Notes: a model not told the origin generated them from the letters alone. Counted from the first letter of the stretch, positions 9,096 to 18,849 are shown. The stretch: 64,000 nt of DNA from Sphingobacterium detergens (GCF_003610355.1 NZ_RAPY01000005.1:62001-126000), one strand, 5' to 3'. Program-made: numbers and translations.

Positions 9096-9962
9096 CTAAC
9101 TTTCCCGAAGCGCACGTGGAATATGACCTGTCTGCTTTTTTACAAAATTTCGGAAGTTAGATTCATCATTAAAACCCATTTCATAGGATATCTGTGAAAT
9201 GGACAGATTGGTATGCTTGATATACCTTACAGCCTGCTGCACCAAAACCGACAAAATCATCGATTTAGCAGTTTTTCCAGTCATCGACAAACATATATCC
9301 GTCAGCTTGCGCGTAGTCACATGAAGCTGGTCAGCATAGAATTGTACAGCAGTATATTCCCGGCAATGTTTATGAATCAACATCGAAAAATGGTTTACCA
9401 GTCCGATATCGGTTGTGTGCTTTGGCTGCGGCATCTGATCGCCGGCCGATACCTCATGATACACATCCAACAAAAGTGATTCCACACAGTGATGTGCAAC
9501 AAGATCAAATATATAATCACCCTGCATACGCGCCCTACCGAGACGGATCGTAATCTGCTGATTAAAAACTTGTTCACCAAAGCAGGAATCATGATACAGT
9601 ACCGGGCGTTCCCCAAAAAATACTGGTGAATGAATAGTCGCGGTATCCTCCACCGAACGTTCATAAAATGCGGCCGTGAAACAGAGCAAATAACCTCTGC
9701 CCACACGTAGATTTGACATGTCAATGAACCTACCCGGACCAACAAATATCATCTGGTTTGCTCTTAGATGATATTTTTCTTTCTCAACGACGATATCAAT
9801 CGGCTCGAAGGTCTTGAATATCCTAAAAAAATCCCCCAAATTTTGTTCGATGTCCTGATCGGGAATGTTCCGAAAACCAAAGAACCGGAAGCCGGCAGTC
9901 GTGATATTGCCCAATTTATCAGGAGTTGTCATACGAAATGATTGAACTATTTTTTCTAACAA
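9096..9962 (-). CDS. AraC-family transcriptional regulator
   Basis: 288 aa. The C-terminal ~100 residues have the double HTH: FYADQLHVTTRKLTDICLSM for the first and SISQISYEMGFNDESNFRNF for the second, followed by KKQTGHIPRALR. The N-terminal ~180 residues look like a cupin-type sensing domain (FEPIDIVVEKEKYHLRANQM). Ligand unknown. The first 44 bases overlap the end of the response-regulator gene in another frame, which suggests translational coupling. The small secreted protein follows. Confidence 0.88.
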   Translation of the reverse strand: MLEKIVQSFRMTTPDKLGNITTAGFRFFGFRNIPDQDIEQNLGDFFRIFKTFEPIDIVVEKEKYHLRANQMIFVGPGRFIDMSNLRVGRGYLLCFTAAFYERSVEDTATIHSPVFFGERPVLYHDSCFGEQVFNQQITIRLGRARMQGDYIFDLVAHHCVESLLLDVYHEVSAGDQMPQPKHTTDIGLVNHFSMLIHKHCREYTAVQFYADQLHVTTRKLTDICLSMTGKTAKSMILSVLVQQAVRYIKHTNLSISQISYEMGFNDESNFRNFVKKQTGHIPRALRES

Positions 9963-10362
9963 CTAGGGGGCTCTCATATCGTGCGCCCATCTTTCCATAA
10001 CTGCAAATCACCTCCAACATCTGTTTCGGATTGCGTTTTGAAAAAACCTGCAGCACTCCATTCCGTCTGAAATCACTTATTTCGATCAGACTATCTGTAG
10101 CTGTATACCCGAATACTTTAATGGATGGGAATCTGCGTCTCATTTCGCGCACGGTGTCTATCCCATTCATAACAGGCATATGCAGATCCAAAATACAGAT
10201 CTGGGGCAGTACTTTGCAAGACCCAAGATACCGTAGCAATTCACTCCCATTATCTGCCATAAATTGCAGGTCGAACAGATCAAGTTGCGTTAAAAGCAGC
10301 TCAATAATTTTTTGCTGGAGCCTGCAGTCATCCGCAAAGATCAACTTAATCTTGTTTTCCAT
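9919..10362 (-). CDS. Single-domain response regulator (receiver only)
   Basis: 147 aa with one receiver domain: acidic pocket FADD near residue 10, phospho-acceptor Asp in CILDLHMPVMNG (about residue 59), Thr in GYTATDS and Lys in FSKRNP. No output domain; the tail after residue ~125 is short and basic. Such proteins act by protein contact or phosphotransfer. No histidine kinase is next to it. It is the first gene of the minus-strand run with AraC and the small secreted protein, and lies across the intergenic region with inverted repeats from the recombinase gene. Confidence 0.85.
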   Translation of the reverse strand: MENKIKLIFADDCRLQQKIIELLLTQLDLFDLQFMADNGSELLRYLGSCKVLPQICILDLHMPVMNGIDTVREMRRRFPSIKVFGYTATDSLIEISDFRRNGVLQVFSKRNPKQMLEVICSYGKMGARYESPLVVRKNSSIISYDNS

Positions 10363-10642
10363 GTGTGCTTGTTTTTTGCATTAAACTATAGGACACTCCC
10401 TCAAAACCATCAAAAGATTAATATGGAAGTATTTTCATTTCCACCAGTTTAACATTTAACATTTTGTTACAATTCCTTTGTCTTTTTTTTTCGTGGTGGT
10501 AAGGAGAATTTTTATTAAAACATTTCTCCAATTCGACAAGTATTATTCAGACTTTGGGCCGGATATAATTCAGTTTGGCTTTCATTTTTTTTGTGTTTAT
10601 TGATTTCTAAACGTTTTTTTAATAAGGGCTTGACTTTACATT

Positions 10643-10661
10643 ATTAGTCTAATTCAGACTA
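10643..10661. repeat. Left 19-bp inverted repeat (possible inversion site)
   Basis: ATTAGTCTAATTCAGACTA. It is the exact reverse complement of 10828-10846, and each copy is itself a partial palindrome (AGTCT, 5 bases, AGACT). The copies enclose 166 bases. This arrangement next to a site-specific recombinase is the usual form of an invertible DNA switch; two operators for one regulator are the alternative. Confidence 0.85.
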
Positions 10662-10780
10662 GAAAAAAAATATTTTTCATTGATTATGAGGTAGATAAAT
10701 TTTGTGATTTTTTTATAGCGTTGGATTAGGCTGGCAACTACATTTTTTTTTTAATCTCGCAGTTATTTTAACACAATCTA

Positions 10781-10813
10781 TTGCACGTCTTTAAAATAAA
10801 AATGGTATATTTG
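10781..10813 (+). promoter_or_regulatory. Candidate promoter inside the inverted-repeat segment
   Basis: TATATTTG at 10806-10813 fits the TAnnTTTG -7 box; a TTG at 10781-10783 is 22 bases upstream, slightly long for the -33 element. It points at the recombinase gene. If the segment were inverted it would point at the response-regulator/AraC operon. Confidence 0.5.
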
Positions 10814-10827
10814 AGTAAGTGAAATTG

Positions 10828-10846
10828 TAGTCTGAATTAGACTAAT
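10828..10846. repeat. Right 19-bp inverted repeat (possible inversion site)
   Basis: TAGTCTGAATTAGACTAAT, exact reverse complement of 10643-10661. It lies about 50 bases ahead of the recombinase start, just downstream of the promoter-like TATATTTG box. Confidence 0.85.
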
Positions 10847-10896
10847 TCGTATATACTATTATCTTTATGCTCAGATAATACTAAAAAGTGTACGCG

Positions 10897-12132
10897 ATGA
10901 TTTTCAATTTTACCCTGTTGAGAACAGGTTCAACTTCTATAATTGCCCTAAAATTTATTGATGAACAACAAAATGAGTTCATTGTAAAAACGACTTTAAA
11001 GATCAATCCTACCCGATGGAATACGGACAAACAACGCCCGGAAAACATTTATCTAAAAATTTACAAAAAGCTTAATGTAAAATTAGACGCGATCAAAATC
11101 GCCGTATCAAATTACCTGAAGGAGGTAGCATCTAAACAACGTAAATTCTCGCTCAATGTTGTCACCCGCCTTATAAAAAAGTCCTGCGTTCTGAACGAAA
11201 GTTCGTTTGCAAAAGGAAGTCTGCTGGAGGCGACTGAAAATTTTATCCAGAGCCGTTTGCATCTCATATCCAGCAATACACATCGAAGATACAAGGTCTT
11301 TTTTAGCATGCTAAAGCGCTTTGAAGGCTTCCAGCAAAAACACCTGATGCTCAATGAAGTAAATAGTAATTTTGTCAAAGAATTTATTAAGTTCGGTGAA
11401 CTGGAAACCTATAGTTCAAGCACCATTTATCGCACCATATATTTTGTTCGTACTGTACTCAATTTTTTAGAAAAAAGAGGAATACGGACCTTCGTTTACG
11501 AACTGGAACTCCCAAAAATCAAAAAATACAACCGGGTCATCAGTCTCACCGAAGATGAGCTCATTCGTATCAAAGAAACTGTCGTCCCCCCAGAATTGAA
11601 GGCCGCTAAAGACTGGCTGGTCATTAGCTGTTACACAGGCCAGCGCGTTTCGGATTTTATGAATTTTAACCTGGATATGATGGAAATCCTCGACGGAAAA
11701 CCCTGTCTTTCCTTTACACAGCAGAAAACACAAAAGACAATACTGTTGCCGCTGCATCCGACAGCCATACATATTATGTCGGACAATGGAAACAACTTCC
11801 CCTCAAAACTTTCTGCTCAGAAATACAATGAACAGATTAAGGAAATCGCACGCCTTGCCGGCATAAATAGCCTAATCAAAGTTCGCACCAGAACTGGTTT
11901 CAGGTCGACAGAAAAGCTGATACAAAAGTGGGAAGCCATTACCAGTCACATCGGCCGACGCAGCTTTGCCTCCAATTTTTACGGAAAGATACCCACACCG
12001 TTGCTTATGCAAGCAACAGGACATAGTACCGAGCTGATGTTTCAGCGTTATATCAGCAATACGGACACCGAAAGAACCCGCTCATTGGGAGCTTATCTAG
12101 ATGAAGCTTATAAGAGCAAATTTTTGGTCTAA
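10897..12132 (+). CDS. Tyrosine recombinase (phage-integrase family, Bacteroidota SAM-like type)
   Basis: About 411 aa from ATG 10897; a GTG at 10888 would add three residues. The N-terminal ~95 residues resemble an arm-type DNA-binding domain, followed by a SAM-like core-binding region (about 110-200). The catalytic domain has all expected residues: Arg in YTGQRVSDF, Lys in TQQKTQKT, HxxR in SHIGRRSF, His in ATGHST and the nucleophile Tyr in MFQRYI. It should cut and rejoin DNA at specific sites, as an integrase or a local DNA invertase. No other mobile-element genes are adjacent; the perfect 19-bp inverted repeats just upstream favour local inversion. Confidence 0.9.
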   Translation: MIFNFTLLRTGSTSIIALKFIDEQQNEFIVKTTLKINPTRWNTDKQRPENIYLKIYKKLNVKLDAIKIAVSNYLKEVASKQRKFSLNVVTRLIKKSCVLNESSFAKGSLLEATENFIQSRLHLISSNTHRRYKVFFSMLKRFEGFQQKHLMLNEVNSNFVKEFIKFGELETYSSSTIYRTIYFVRTVLNFLEKRGIRTFVYELELPKIKKYNRVISLTEDELIRIKETVVPPELKAAKDWLVISCYTGQRVSDFMNFNLDMMEILDGKPCLSFTQQKTQKTILLPLHPTAIHIMSDNGNNFPSKLSAQKYNEQIKEIARLAGINSLIKVRTRTGFRSTEKLIQKWEAITSHIGRRSFASNFYGKIPTPLLMQATGHSTELMFQRYISNTDTERTRSLGAYLDEAYKSKFLV

Positions 12133-12244
12133 AGATTACATGTAGCCCGAAGGAATTTTTGGCAAAAGCAGTTCATTTACTTTCATTACATTAGGATTCG
12201 ACGATAATTATCGACGGCGATTGTCCCAAAGGGTTTCGGAGATC

Positions 12245-13033
12245 TTAAAGCTGATAAATCAAACGGAAAAATGAGCTAATTGCGCTTTCCTTTCCTCCTA
12301 TCGGAAATCCGACCGCCATACCGATAGCTAATTTATCATTCAGCCCCAATTTCACCTGTGGGCGAAGTGTCGTTTCAAAGCTCCCTGAGGCGATTTCTTG
12401 GTTGATCTCCAATCCAATAAAATGGTCTGTTTGGGGTAGCGTGTAATGCAAGGAGGTATTGATCTGCCAGTTCATTTCGGTTGTATGTGATTTATAATGA
12501 TAAGCAATTTCTGGTCCTGTATAGATCAATGTATGCCAATTGTTATACCAGCTCTTAGCAGCTACGAAAAAAGGATTAAATGCAGTTCCCCCATCCACAA
12601 AATTAAAAATTTGGGTATAACCTACAGCCAATGTTGTTGCTTGCGGCTTAGAAACATAAAAGGAATATTGCGATGACAATCTTAATCTTTCGAGTTTATT
12701 GCCTGAGGAAACATTGGTCATTTTACTTTTTGTATAAGCAAAGTCTGTCTCTACTTCCAGCCCCAATCGATCTATGGGTGCAAACTCATATTCGGCCAAA
12801 TAACCATACTCATCTGCTTTACTCATTTTTTTGATATCTGCGCCAACATTAAACTCCTTTTCTCCCTTCCTTGCGCCCAAATCACGAACAAGATCATTAT
12901 ATAAGGGTTCGGCATGATGTACTTTATCGGGTATAGATCGACCTTGTTGGGCTTGCGCATTCGTTACCCCCAATAGCATCCAGGCCATCAGGAAAGCTCC
13001 AGAAAATTGTATGATTGTGTTGTTGTTTTTCAT
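12245..13033 (-). CDS. Outer-membrane beta-barrel protein of unknown function
   Basis: 262 aa. Signal peptide ends at about NAQAQQ (residue 29). The mature N-terminus has HAEPLYNDLVRDLGARKGEKE, a segment I associate with a Bacteroidota outer-membrane protein family of unknown role. The rest alternates polar and hydrophobic residues with aromatic ends, and finishes with FFRLIYQL, typical of a barrel. It follows the papain-like peptidase gene on the same strand after a short gap, but with unknown link. Function not assigned. Confidence 0.7.
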   Translation of the reverse strand: MKNNNTIIQFSGAFLMAWMLLGVTNAQAQQGRSIPDKVHHAEPLYNDLVRDLGARKGEKEFNVGADIKKMSKADEYGYLAEYEFAPIDRLGLEVETDFAYTKSKMTNVSSGNKLERLRLSSQYSFYVSKPQATTLAVGYTQIFNFVDGGTAFNPFFVAAKSWYNNWHTLIYTGPEIAYHYKSHTTEMNWQINTSLHYTLPQTDHFIGLEINQEIASGSFETTLRPQVKLGLNDKLAIGMAVGFPIGGKESAISSFFRLIYQL

Positions 13034-13105
13034 ACAACAAACCTCCCATTGAATTATGGAAACAATTGGGAATTACAACAACATCTGCAGCTTTTTTTGC
13101 AATAC

Positions 13106-14293
13106 TTATAGTTCTGTTAAATTAATTTTAGATAACAATGCAGGATTGAGCGCATTTTTATGCAACATCAGTGTAATCGTTTTATATTTCACAAATTCTT
13201 TGGTGACATACATGTACCCTTTAAAATCGTTGGCTTTACCCCAGGAATTCTTAACAAGGTAATATTCTTTACCATGTTGATCCTTGGCAAGCCCAACAAT
13301 ATGCATGGCATGATCGTCTGTGGTACCATAATTATCGAACGCTTGTTGCCGCTCTTGGGCTGTGACCTTTTTCTCAGCCATTGGTTTTACAAACATTCTC
13401 TTCTTTTCCTCATTAGACATATTGTCAAAGGACTTTTCGGGCACATAAGCAATCCCATATTGCCAGGAGAAACCCTTCTCTGATACATCCGTTGTCCAAG
13501 CAACCGTATAGCCCTGTTGCAGTGCATTGTCAATAATATCCACCAGATCTTGCATTGGTACATTATAAAACCGATCAAAGGACCAGTTATCGGGTACCAG
13601 CAGCACAAAAGGTTTATAATTCGGATGATCTGTCACAGACGCAAACCCTATGTAATCGTCCGGATTAATTCCAATCACCTGATCTGCGAATGCGCGTGCG
13701 GTATAAGCCTTCCCTTTATAGTCAAATTTTTCGGGCACTTCCCCAAGATGCGCATCCAGTGTAGCGCTATAGGCTTTCTCCCAATTCGGTGTCAAGGGCT
13801 TACTCTTGACCAATACTTTGAGCATTGAATTTAATAATGGGGTCATTTCCCTGAAATCATTATAGGTATGATTACCACGCAGTCCAGCATAAGCCGATCG
13901 AGGCATCGCGCCATATTTACGGAATACATTCAATACATCATGTAATTGCCCACCTTCACCCATTGTCAAGCCACCATGGAGGCGTACAAAATTATGCGCC
14001 TTATCCAAATAGGCCTGTCTAGCGGTAAAAACCTGAGAAATTTCAACAGGCTCTTTCCTCATCCGAATCATCTCCGACTCCAAAAACGAATTACCGGTGT
14101 AGGACCAGCAGGTATTTGATGCTCCTTGTTGTTTGACCGAAGTGCATCCTAGGTTGATGACATCCGTAAAAACATACTCGGTTTTGATTCTTTTGTATTT
14201 ATTTTTGTTGAGCATCTTTCGGCCATACTTGACGGACAATGCACCTACAAATAGCACCAGTACAACAACAATTATCCATTTATACTTCTTCAT
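13106..14293 (-). CDS. Membrane-anchored papain-fold peptidase (C1B/bleomycin-hydrolase-like)
   Basis: I start at ATG 14293 (MKKYKW), which leaves an 11-base gap to the upstream gene; an in-frame ATG at 14317 would overlap it. A single transmembrane anchor (about residues 7-20) precedes the catalytic domain. Active-site regions are present: KQQGASNTCWSYTGNSF with Gln and Cys (Cys about 62), DDHAMHIVGLA with His and YLVKNSWGKA with Asn. The layout resembles aminopeptidase C/bleomycin hydrolase more than secreted papains. It probably acts outside the inner membrane. Its substrate is unknown. Adjacent same-strand genes encode an acyltransferase and an outer-membrane protein. Confidence 0.86.
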   Translation of the reverse strand: MKKYKWIIVVVLVLFVGALSVKYGRKMLNKNKYKRIKTEYVFTDVINLGCTSVKQQGASNTCWSYTGNSFLESEMIRMRKEPVEISQVFTARQAYLDKAHNFVRLHGGLTMGEGGQLHDVLNVFRKYGAMPRSAYAGLRGNHTYNDFREMTPLLNSMLKVLVKSKPLTPNWEKAYSATLDAHLGEVPEKFDYKGKAYTARAFADQVIGINPDDYIGFASVTDHPNYKPFVLLVPDNWSFDRFYNVPMQDLVDIIDNALQQGYTVAWTTDVSEKGFSWQYGIAYVPEKSFDNMSNEEKKRMFVKPMAEKKVTAQERQQAFDNYGTTDDHAMHIVGLAKDQHGKEYYLVKNSWGKANDFKGYMYVTKEFVKYKTITLMLHKNALNPALLSKINLTEL

Positions 14294-14303
14294 ATTGATC
14301 GTA

Positions 14304-15431
14304 TTAACGTCCACCACTGATTATCGCCGTGAATCGGGGCAACCGTTGCCTAAGTAGGCTGTAGATAAGCAGCCCCAGCAGGATGACGATAGCCGGACAA
14401 GCTAAGTACAACAATAACAATGCTCCATCCGACCGCGGATGGAGCCACTTAAATAAAATTTTGATCACAAATACCAATGGCAAACGATGGTAGGCATAAA
14501 TAAAAAAGCTGCCATTGGTTAAAAAAGGGTTCAAATGCCATTTTCCGCTTTCGATAAAATAGGCGGATACCGTTATTGTGAGGGGAAGACCCACTACAAC
14601 CCCTGCACAATAGAGATAGGACCACCATCCAGCACCCGCGAAATAGAGCGCCATAACCACTATCAAAATATACAAGGGGGCGAGCGCGCGCAACATTGGT
14701 TTTAGGACTTCAACAAAATTCATTTTATGAATGCTGAAATAAGCTCCCGCTGTAAAGAAAAAGAAAGAAACGATGCTCAGTCCCGGCAAATAAAAGAAAG
14801 GATTAAAAATCCAGAGCAATCCCAATATAATCACAGCATAAGCCTTCAACTTTTTAATGAGTATATAAACTATCGGAGAAAAAACTATCACGACCATCAA
14901 ATCACGAATAAACCAAAATGGCGAGTTGATCGGTAAGGTTTTCTTCATATGTGGATTTACTTGAGAAGTATCCCAAAAGGACCAGAGCCAATCCAATAAA
15001 CTATAATCTGTTATTAATTTGTTCCTACCAGAAACCAAGCTGCCCGATAAAAACGTTTGCGCAAGCATAAGGAATAGGATGATCAACAGGTTCCAGAAAA
15101 TATATGGAACCAAAAGTGATCGAATACGATTTTTTAATTTCTGAAGGTAAATCTCCCTTGAAAAACCCACTGTTTTATAGAAGAATAAAAAACCTGAAAT
15201 AAAAAAGAAAAGCGGCACACAGGCCTCGAAAATAACCCTGGAGAATAAGAAAAAGATCCGTGAGAAAACAGGATAATTAACAAAACTAATCTGCTTTACA
15301 CCCGTCATCACAATATCTGAAAAATCGGTATGAATAAATACCACCCCGACGATCAAGGGGAAGCGCAAAAAATCGATGACCTTCGACTGCAGCTCCTCGG
15401 CAGACATTTTAAAATGATAATCTTTACCCAT
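14304..15431 (-). CDS. Acyltransferase 3 family membrane protein
   Basis: 375 aa, about ten membrane segments. The N-terminal region IDFLRFPLIVGVVFIHTDFSD carries the conserved Arg and His of the acyltransferase-3 (OatA/WecH) family. These proteins add acetyl or other acyl groups to extracytoplasmic sugars. Target unknown; a surface polysaccharide is a reasonable guess given the window. It is first in a same-strand run with the papain-like peptidase. The 297 bases upstream show no clear promoter box. Confidence 0.87.
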   Translation of the reverse strand: MGKDYHFKMSAEELQSKVIDFLRFPLIVGVVFIHTDFSDIVMTGVKQISFVNYPVFSRIFFLFSRVIFEACVPLFFFISGFLFFYKTVGFSREIYLQKLKNRIRSLLVPYIFWNLLIILFLMLAQTFLSGSLVSGRNKLITDYSLLDWLWSFWDTSQVNPHMKKTLPINSPFWFIRDLMVVIVFSPIVYILIKKLKAYAVIILGLLWIFNPFFYLPGLSIVSFFFFTAGAYFSIHKMNFVEVLKPMLRALAPLYILIVVMALYFAGAGWWSYLYCAGVVVGLPLTITVSAYFIESGKWHLNPFLTNGSFFIYAYHRLPLVFVIKILFKWLHPRSDGALLLLYLACPAIVILLGLLIYSLLRQRLPRFTAIISGGR

Positions 15432-15728
15432 TAGTTAGATTTACAACATTGTTTAGCAGCTGTTAAATTACACATTTCTAAATAAATATCCATCATATCG
15501 TTTCTTGCCCTGTAAATCAATATGCTGATCTCAAGTAAATCTGTCGCTTAAATAACAGGTTTAGAACAATATTCAATGTACCAAAAGCGTTACATAATAG
15601 CTAAACCGAACAAAAATAGGAGACATTATGTCGTGAGCTTAACTTAAACTATCAAAACAAATATTAATAAAGGGTTAATACATCGTTTCATTTTTTATTG
15701 TATACATCAATTCAGATAAGAGCCACAA

Positions 15729-18053
15729 ATGCGTCCAATAATTCAGTACCTTCTGCCCATTTCTCTTGTACTATCCCCTTTTATTGTCTCAGCACAAGAA
15801 GCTGTAATAAGTGGTATCATTCGGGATGCAAACACCGGAAAGCCGCTTAACGGGGCAATTATTTCCAGCGTCAATGACAGCATAGGCGCCAGCTCAGACC
15901 TACTGGGGCATTACAGCATAACAGTACCTCAGCGAACACATCGGTTTGCGATCAGTTACATCGGCTATCAGCAACAGGTCGTTACGATTGAGCTATTCCA
16001 ATCCCGTGAAAGAAATTTTGATCTAAAGCCTGCTGCCAATCGAATAGCTGAAGTTGTTGTATCGGCAAAAGAGAAGGGTGAAGCGCTCGATGACCCACAG
16101 ATGAGCACGGTCCATCTCAGTATGAAAGATATTAAGGATGTCCCCGTACTCTTTGGCGAGAAAGACCTCGTTAAAACCATACAGCTGTTACCCGGTGTAC
16201 AAGGCGGCGGAGAAGGTTCGACCAGTTTCAATGTACGTGGCGGGGATGGTGGGCAAAACCTCATCCTGCTCGACCAAGCTACCGTCTATAATGCTTCGCA
16301 CCTGCTGGGATTCTTTTCCACTTTTAATTCGGACGCGATCAAGGATGTTCAGCTCTACAAGGGGGGAATACCCGCCCAATTTGGCGGACGGATTTCCTCA
16401 GTCTTAGACATTTCCATGTTGGATGGCAACAAAAAGCAATTTTCCGGCGAAGGTGGTCTAGGGATTATCGCTTCCCGGTTAAAATTAGAGGGGCCAATTG
16501 TCCGCGACAAGAGTTCTTTTCTATTCAGTGCCCGTCGCTCCTATGCAGACTCCTTTTTAAAACTGGCCAAAAGTAAAGACATGGCCAATAATAGCTTGTA
16601 TTTTTATGATTTAAATGCCAAACTCAGTTTTAACCTTGGGAAGAAGACCAGCCTATACCTATCTGGCTATCATGGCAAAGACAAATTAAAGTACAGCGAC
16701 CTCTTTAATATTGCTTGGGGGAACAGCACTGCAACAGCAGGATTGAACCACCGATTCAATGATAAAATATCCAGCAGCACTTCCCTTATTTACAGCGGCT
16801 TCGACTATCAGGCAGGTGTTTCCAGCGAGCAGATCGATTTTCAGGTCGCCTCCAAAATTCGGAATATCAATGCCAAGCAGGATTTTTCCTTTTATGCGAA
16901 CACCAATAATACCATCCGACTTGGTGTCGCTGCATTGGCCCAATCCATTCGGCCAGCTAATCTCGCTACCGGTAAGAGCCAATCTGTCAATCCGACCGCT
17001 ATCGAAAGCCAGCGCGGGATCGATCTGGGGGGCTATATCTCCCATGAATGGAAACCTACAACGAATCTATCTATACACTATGGCATCCATCTCCATGATT
17101 TTATGGTCTTAGGCAAACGGACTTTCTATCAATTTGACGAAAACGGAAAGCCTATTTCTGAAAAACGGGATAACAGCCGGATTGCTAAACACTATATCAA
17201 TCTGGAACCACGCCTGTCTGCCAGCCTGCTGCTCGATGAACAGAGCAGTTTAAAAGCCTCCTATAACCGCATCGTGCAAAACCTCCATCAACTGACCAAT
17301 ACCACGGCAAGCCTACCTACTGACCAATATGTCCTCAGCAGTCTAAATATCAAACCACAACGTGTGGACCAGGCCGTTTTGGGATACTTTCGTACTTTTG
17401 CGAACAAGCAGTATGATTTTTCGGTCGAGGCCTATTATAAACGTCTGGGCAATCAGATTGATATACGCAATGGGGCAACACTACAGGCTAATGCTTATTT
17501 TGAAGGGGAGCTACTCTTTGGTGTAGGCCGGGCCTATGGATTGGAAGGCTACCTCCGCAAGAACAGCGGCCGGCTAAAGGGCTGGATTAGTTATACACTT
17601 TCCAAGAGCCGTCGTAAATTTAATGGGATCAATGGCGGAAATTGGTTCAATGCGCGTCAGGATCGTACGCATGATCTCGCGGTTGTGGCGAATTATGCGC
17701 TTTCAAATACCTGGACACTTAGCGGAACATTTGTCTTCAATACCGGAAATGCCGTTACCTTTCCCAGTGGGAAGTACCTTGTCAACGGCAAATCCTTATT
17801 CTACTATACAGAGCGGAATGGCTACCGTATGCCGGACTATCATCGCCTGGACCTATCCGCGACTTACGATCCACATCATACGAATAAACGTTTTCATTCC
17901 AGCTGGACAATTGGCATATATAACGCCTACAACCGCAAAAACGCTTATACTATTGACTTTCGGGAGAACAAAACCAACCCCAATCTGACAGAAGCTTATA
18001 AAATAATTTTATTTGGCATCGTCCCTTCAGTTACCTGGAATTTTAAATTTTAA
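15729..18053 (+). CDS. TonB-dependent receptor with carboxypeptidase-like regulatory domain
   Basis: 774 aa. Signal peptide ends near VSAQEA (about residue 23); a carboxypeptidase-D regulatory-like beta domain (ISGIIRDANTGKPLNGA) spans to ~110, then the plug (LLPGVQGGGEGSTSFNVRGG) and a beta barrel to the terminal VPSVTWNFKF. Outer-membrane active transporter. Shorter than SusC proteins and not of that group. The DUF4249 lipoprotein gene begins 5 bases after its stop, the usual partner of this receptor type. Substrate unknown. Confidence 0.92.
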   Translation: MRPIIQYLLPISLVLSPFIVSAQEAVISGIIRDANTGKPLNGAIISSVNDSIGASSDLLGHYSITVPQRTHRFAISYIGYQQQVVTIELFQSRERNFDLKPAANRIAEVVVSAKEKGEALDDPQMSTVHLSMKDIKDVPVLFGEKDLVKTIQLLPGVQGGGEGSTSFNVRGGDGGQNLILLDQATVYNASHLLGFFSTFNSDAIKDVQLYKGGIPAQFGGRISSVLDISMLDGNKKQFSGEGGLGIIASRLKLEGPIVRDKSSFLFSARRSYADSFLKLAKSKDMANNSLYFYDLNAKLSFNLGKKTSLYLSGYHGKDKLKYSDLFNIAWGNSTATAGLNHRFNDKISSSTSLIYSGFDYQAGVSSEQIDFQVASKIRNINAKQDFSFYANTNNTIRLGVAALAQSIRPANLATGKSQSVNPTAIESQRGIDLGGYISHEWKPTTNLSIHYGIHLHDFMVLGKRTFYQFDENGKPISEKRDNSRIAKHYINLEPRLSASLLLDEQSSLKASYNRIVQNLHQLTNTTASLPTDQYVLSSLNIKPQRVDQAVLGYFRTFANKQYDFSVEAYYKRLGNQIDIRNGATLQANAYFEGELLFGVGRAYGLEGYLRKNSGRLKGWISYTLSKSRRKFNGINGGNWFNARQDRTHDLAVVANYALSNTWTLSGTFVFNTGNAVTFPSGKYLVNGKSLFYYTERNGYRMPDYHRLDLSATYDPHHTNKRFHSSWTIGIYNAYNRKNAYTIDFRENKTNPNLTEAYKIILFGIVPSVTWNFKF

Positions 18054-18058
18054 ATGCC

Positions 18059-18841
18059 ATGAATGCTAGACAATCTTCTATCCTATCCTGTCTATTACTA
18101 CTCATTTCGTCCTGTGAGGAAAAAATGGATCTTGATCTCCATAAAGCTGCGGCCCGTGTTGTGATTGACGCCCAGCTGTCTGACGCCAGTTTAGTACAAC
18201 GGATACGCGTCTCGCGATCCGTTGGATTTAATGATCTCGTCAATAATTCGGGTGTCAAAGATGCCACGGTATCGGTAAAAGACAATGAAAATAGAATCTA
18301 TCCCTTTCAATATGAAAAAGATGGTTATTATATCCATCGCAGCTTTAAACCCGTTGCCGGCCGGACTTATGCACTGAATGTTACCGTACAAAAACAACAA
18401 TACAGCTCGAGCTGTCAGATGCCAGGCTATGTCGCCGTTGACTCCACTGGCATTTCAGAGAAAAGTCTCACTGGAAAAACCTATTTTTTTGCAACACTGA
18501 CTTTTAAAGATCCCGCCAAGATTTCCAATTATTATATCTACACATTATCTATAAATAATGGCCCATTTCGCTTTGCCGATGCGCAATCTGACCAGTTCAA
18601 TGATGGGTTAAAAGTGACACATTACATCTCCGATCTAGAAACAGATTTATCCCAGGGTGACGAGGTCATCGTTCGCCGTTACTGTGTGGATGAAAAAGCA
18701 TATCGATACTGGAACGAATACCAAAATAATAATGTGAGTAATGCAGCCCCAGGTAATCCCAGATCCAATATATCCAACAATGCGCTGGGTTATTTCTCAG
18801 TTGCTTCTTTAAAGGAATATAAACTAAAGATAGGGCGATAG
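18059..18841 (+). CDS. DUF4249-family lipoprotein, partner of the TonB receptor
   Basis: 260 aa. Lipoprotein signal LLLLISSCEEK (Cys about 19). The start of the mature part, VVIDAQLSD and RIRVSRSVGFND, fits DUF4249, a family found beside CarboxypepD-type TonB receptors. Probably a surface-exposed accessory lipoprotein for uptake. Five bases separate it from the receptor gene, so one operon. Function of the family is not established. Confidence 0.85.
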   Translation: MNARQSSILSCLLLLISSCEEKMDLDLHKAAARVVIDAQLSDASLVQRIRVSRSVGFNDLVNNSGVKDATVSVKDNENRIYPFQYEKDGYYIHRSFKPVAGRTYALNVTVQKQQYSSSCQMPGYVAVDSTGISEKSLTGKTYFFATLTFKDPAKISNYYIYTLSINNGPFRFADAQSDQFNDGLKVTHYISDLETDLSQGDEVIVRRYCVDEKAYRYWNEYQNNNVSNAAPGNPRSNISNNALGYFSVASLKEYKLKIGR

Positions 18842-18849
18842 TTTATGCC

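Larger units (their letters stand above)
10363..10896. other. Intergenic region with inverted repeats upstream of recombinase
   Basis: AT-rich spacer of about 530 bases between a minus-strand regulator operon and a plus-strand tyrosine recombinase gene. It holds a perfect 19-bp inverted repeat pair and a promoter-like element (separate entries). A 9-bp partial copy, ATTCAGACT, is at 10545-10553. No exact promoter box for the minus-strand operon is seen in the fixed part. Confidence 0.7.

Noticed and set aside
10888..12132. Integrase as proof of an integrated element
   Set aside because: No flanking att repeats, tRNA gene or transfer genes were seen; the local inverted repeats fit a DNA switch better.
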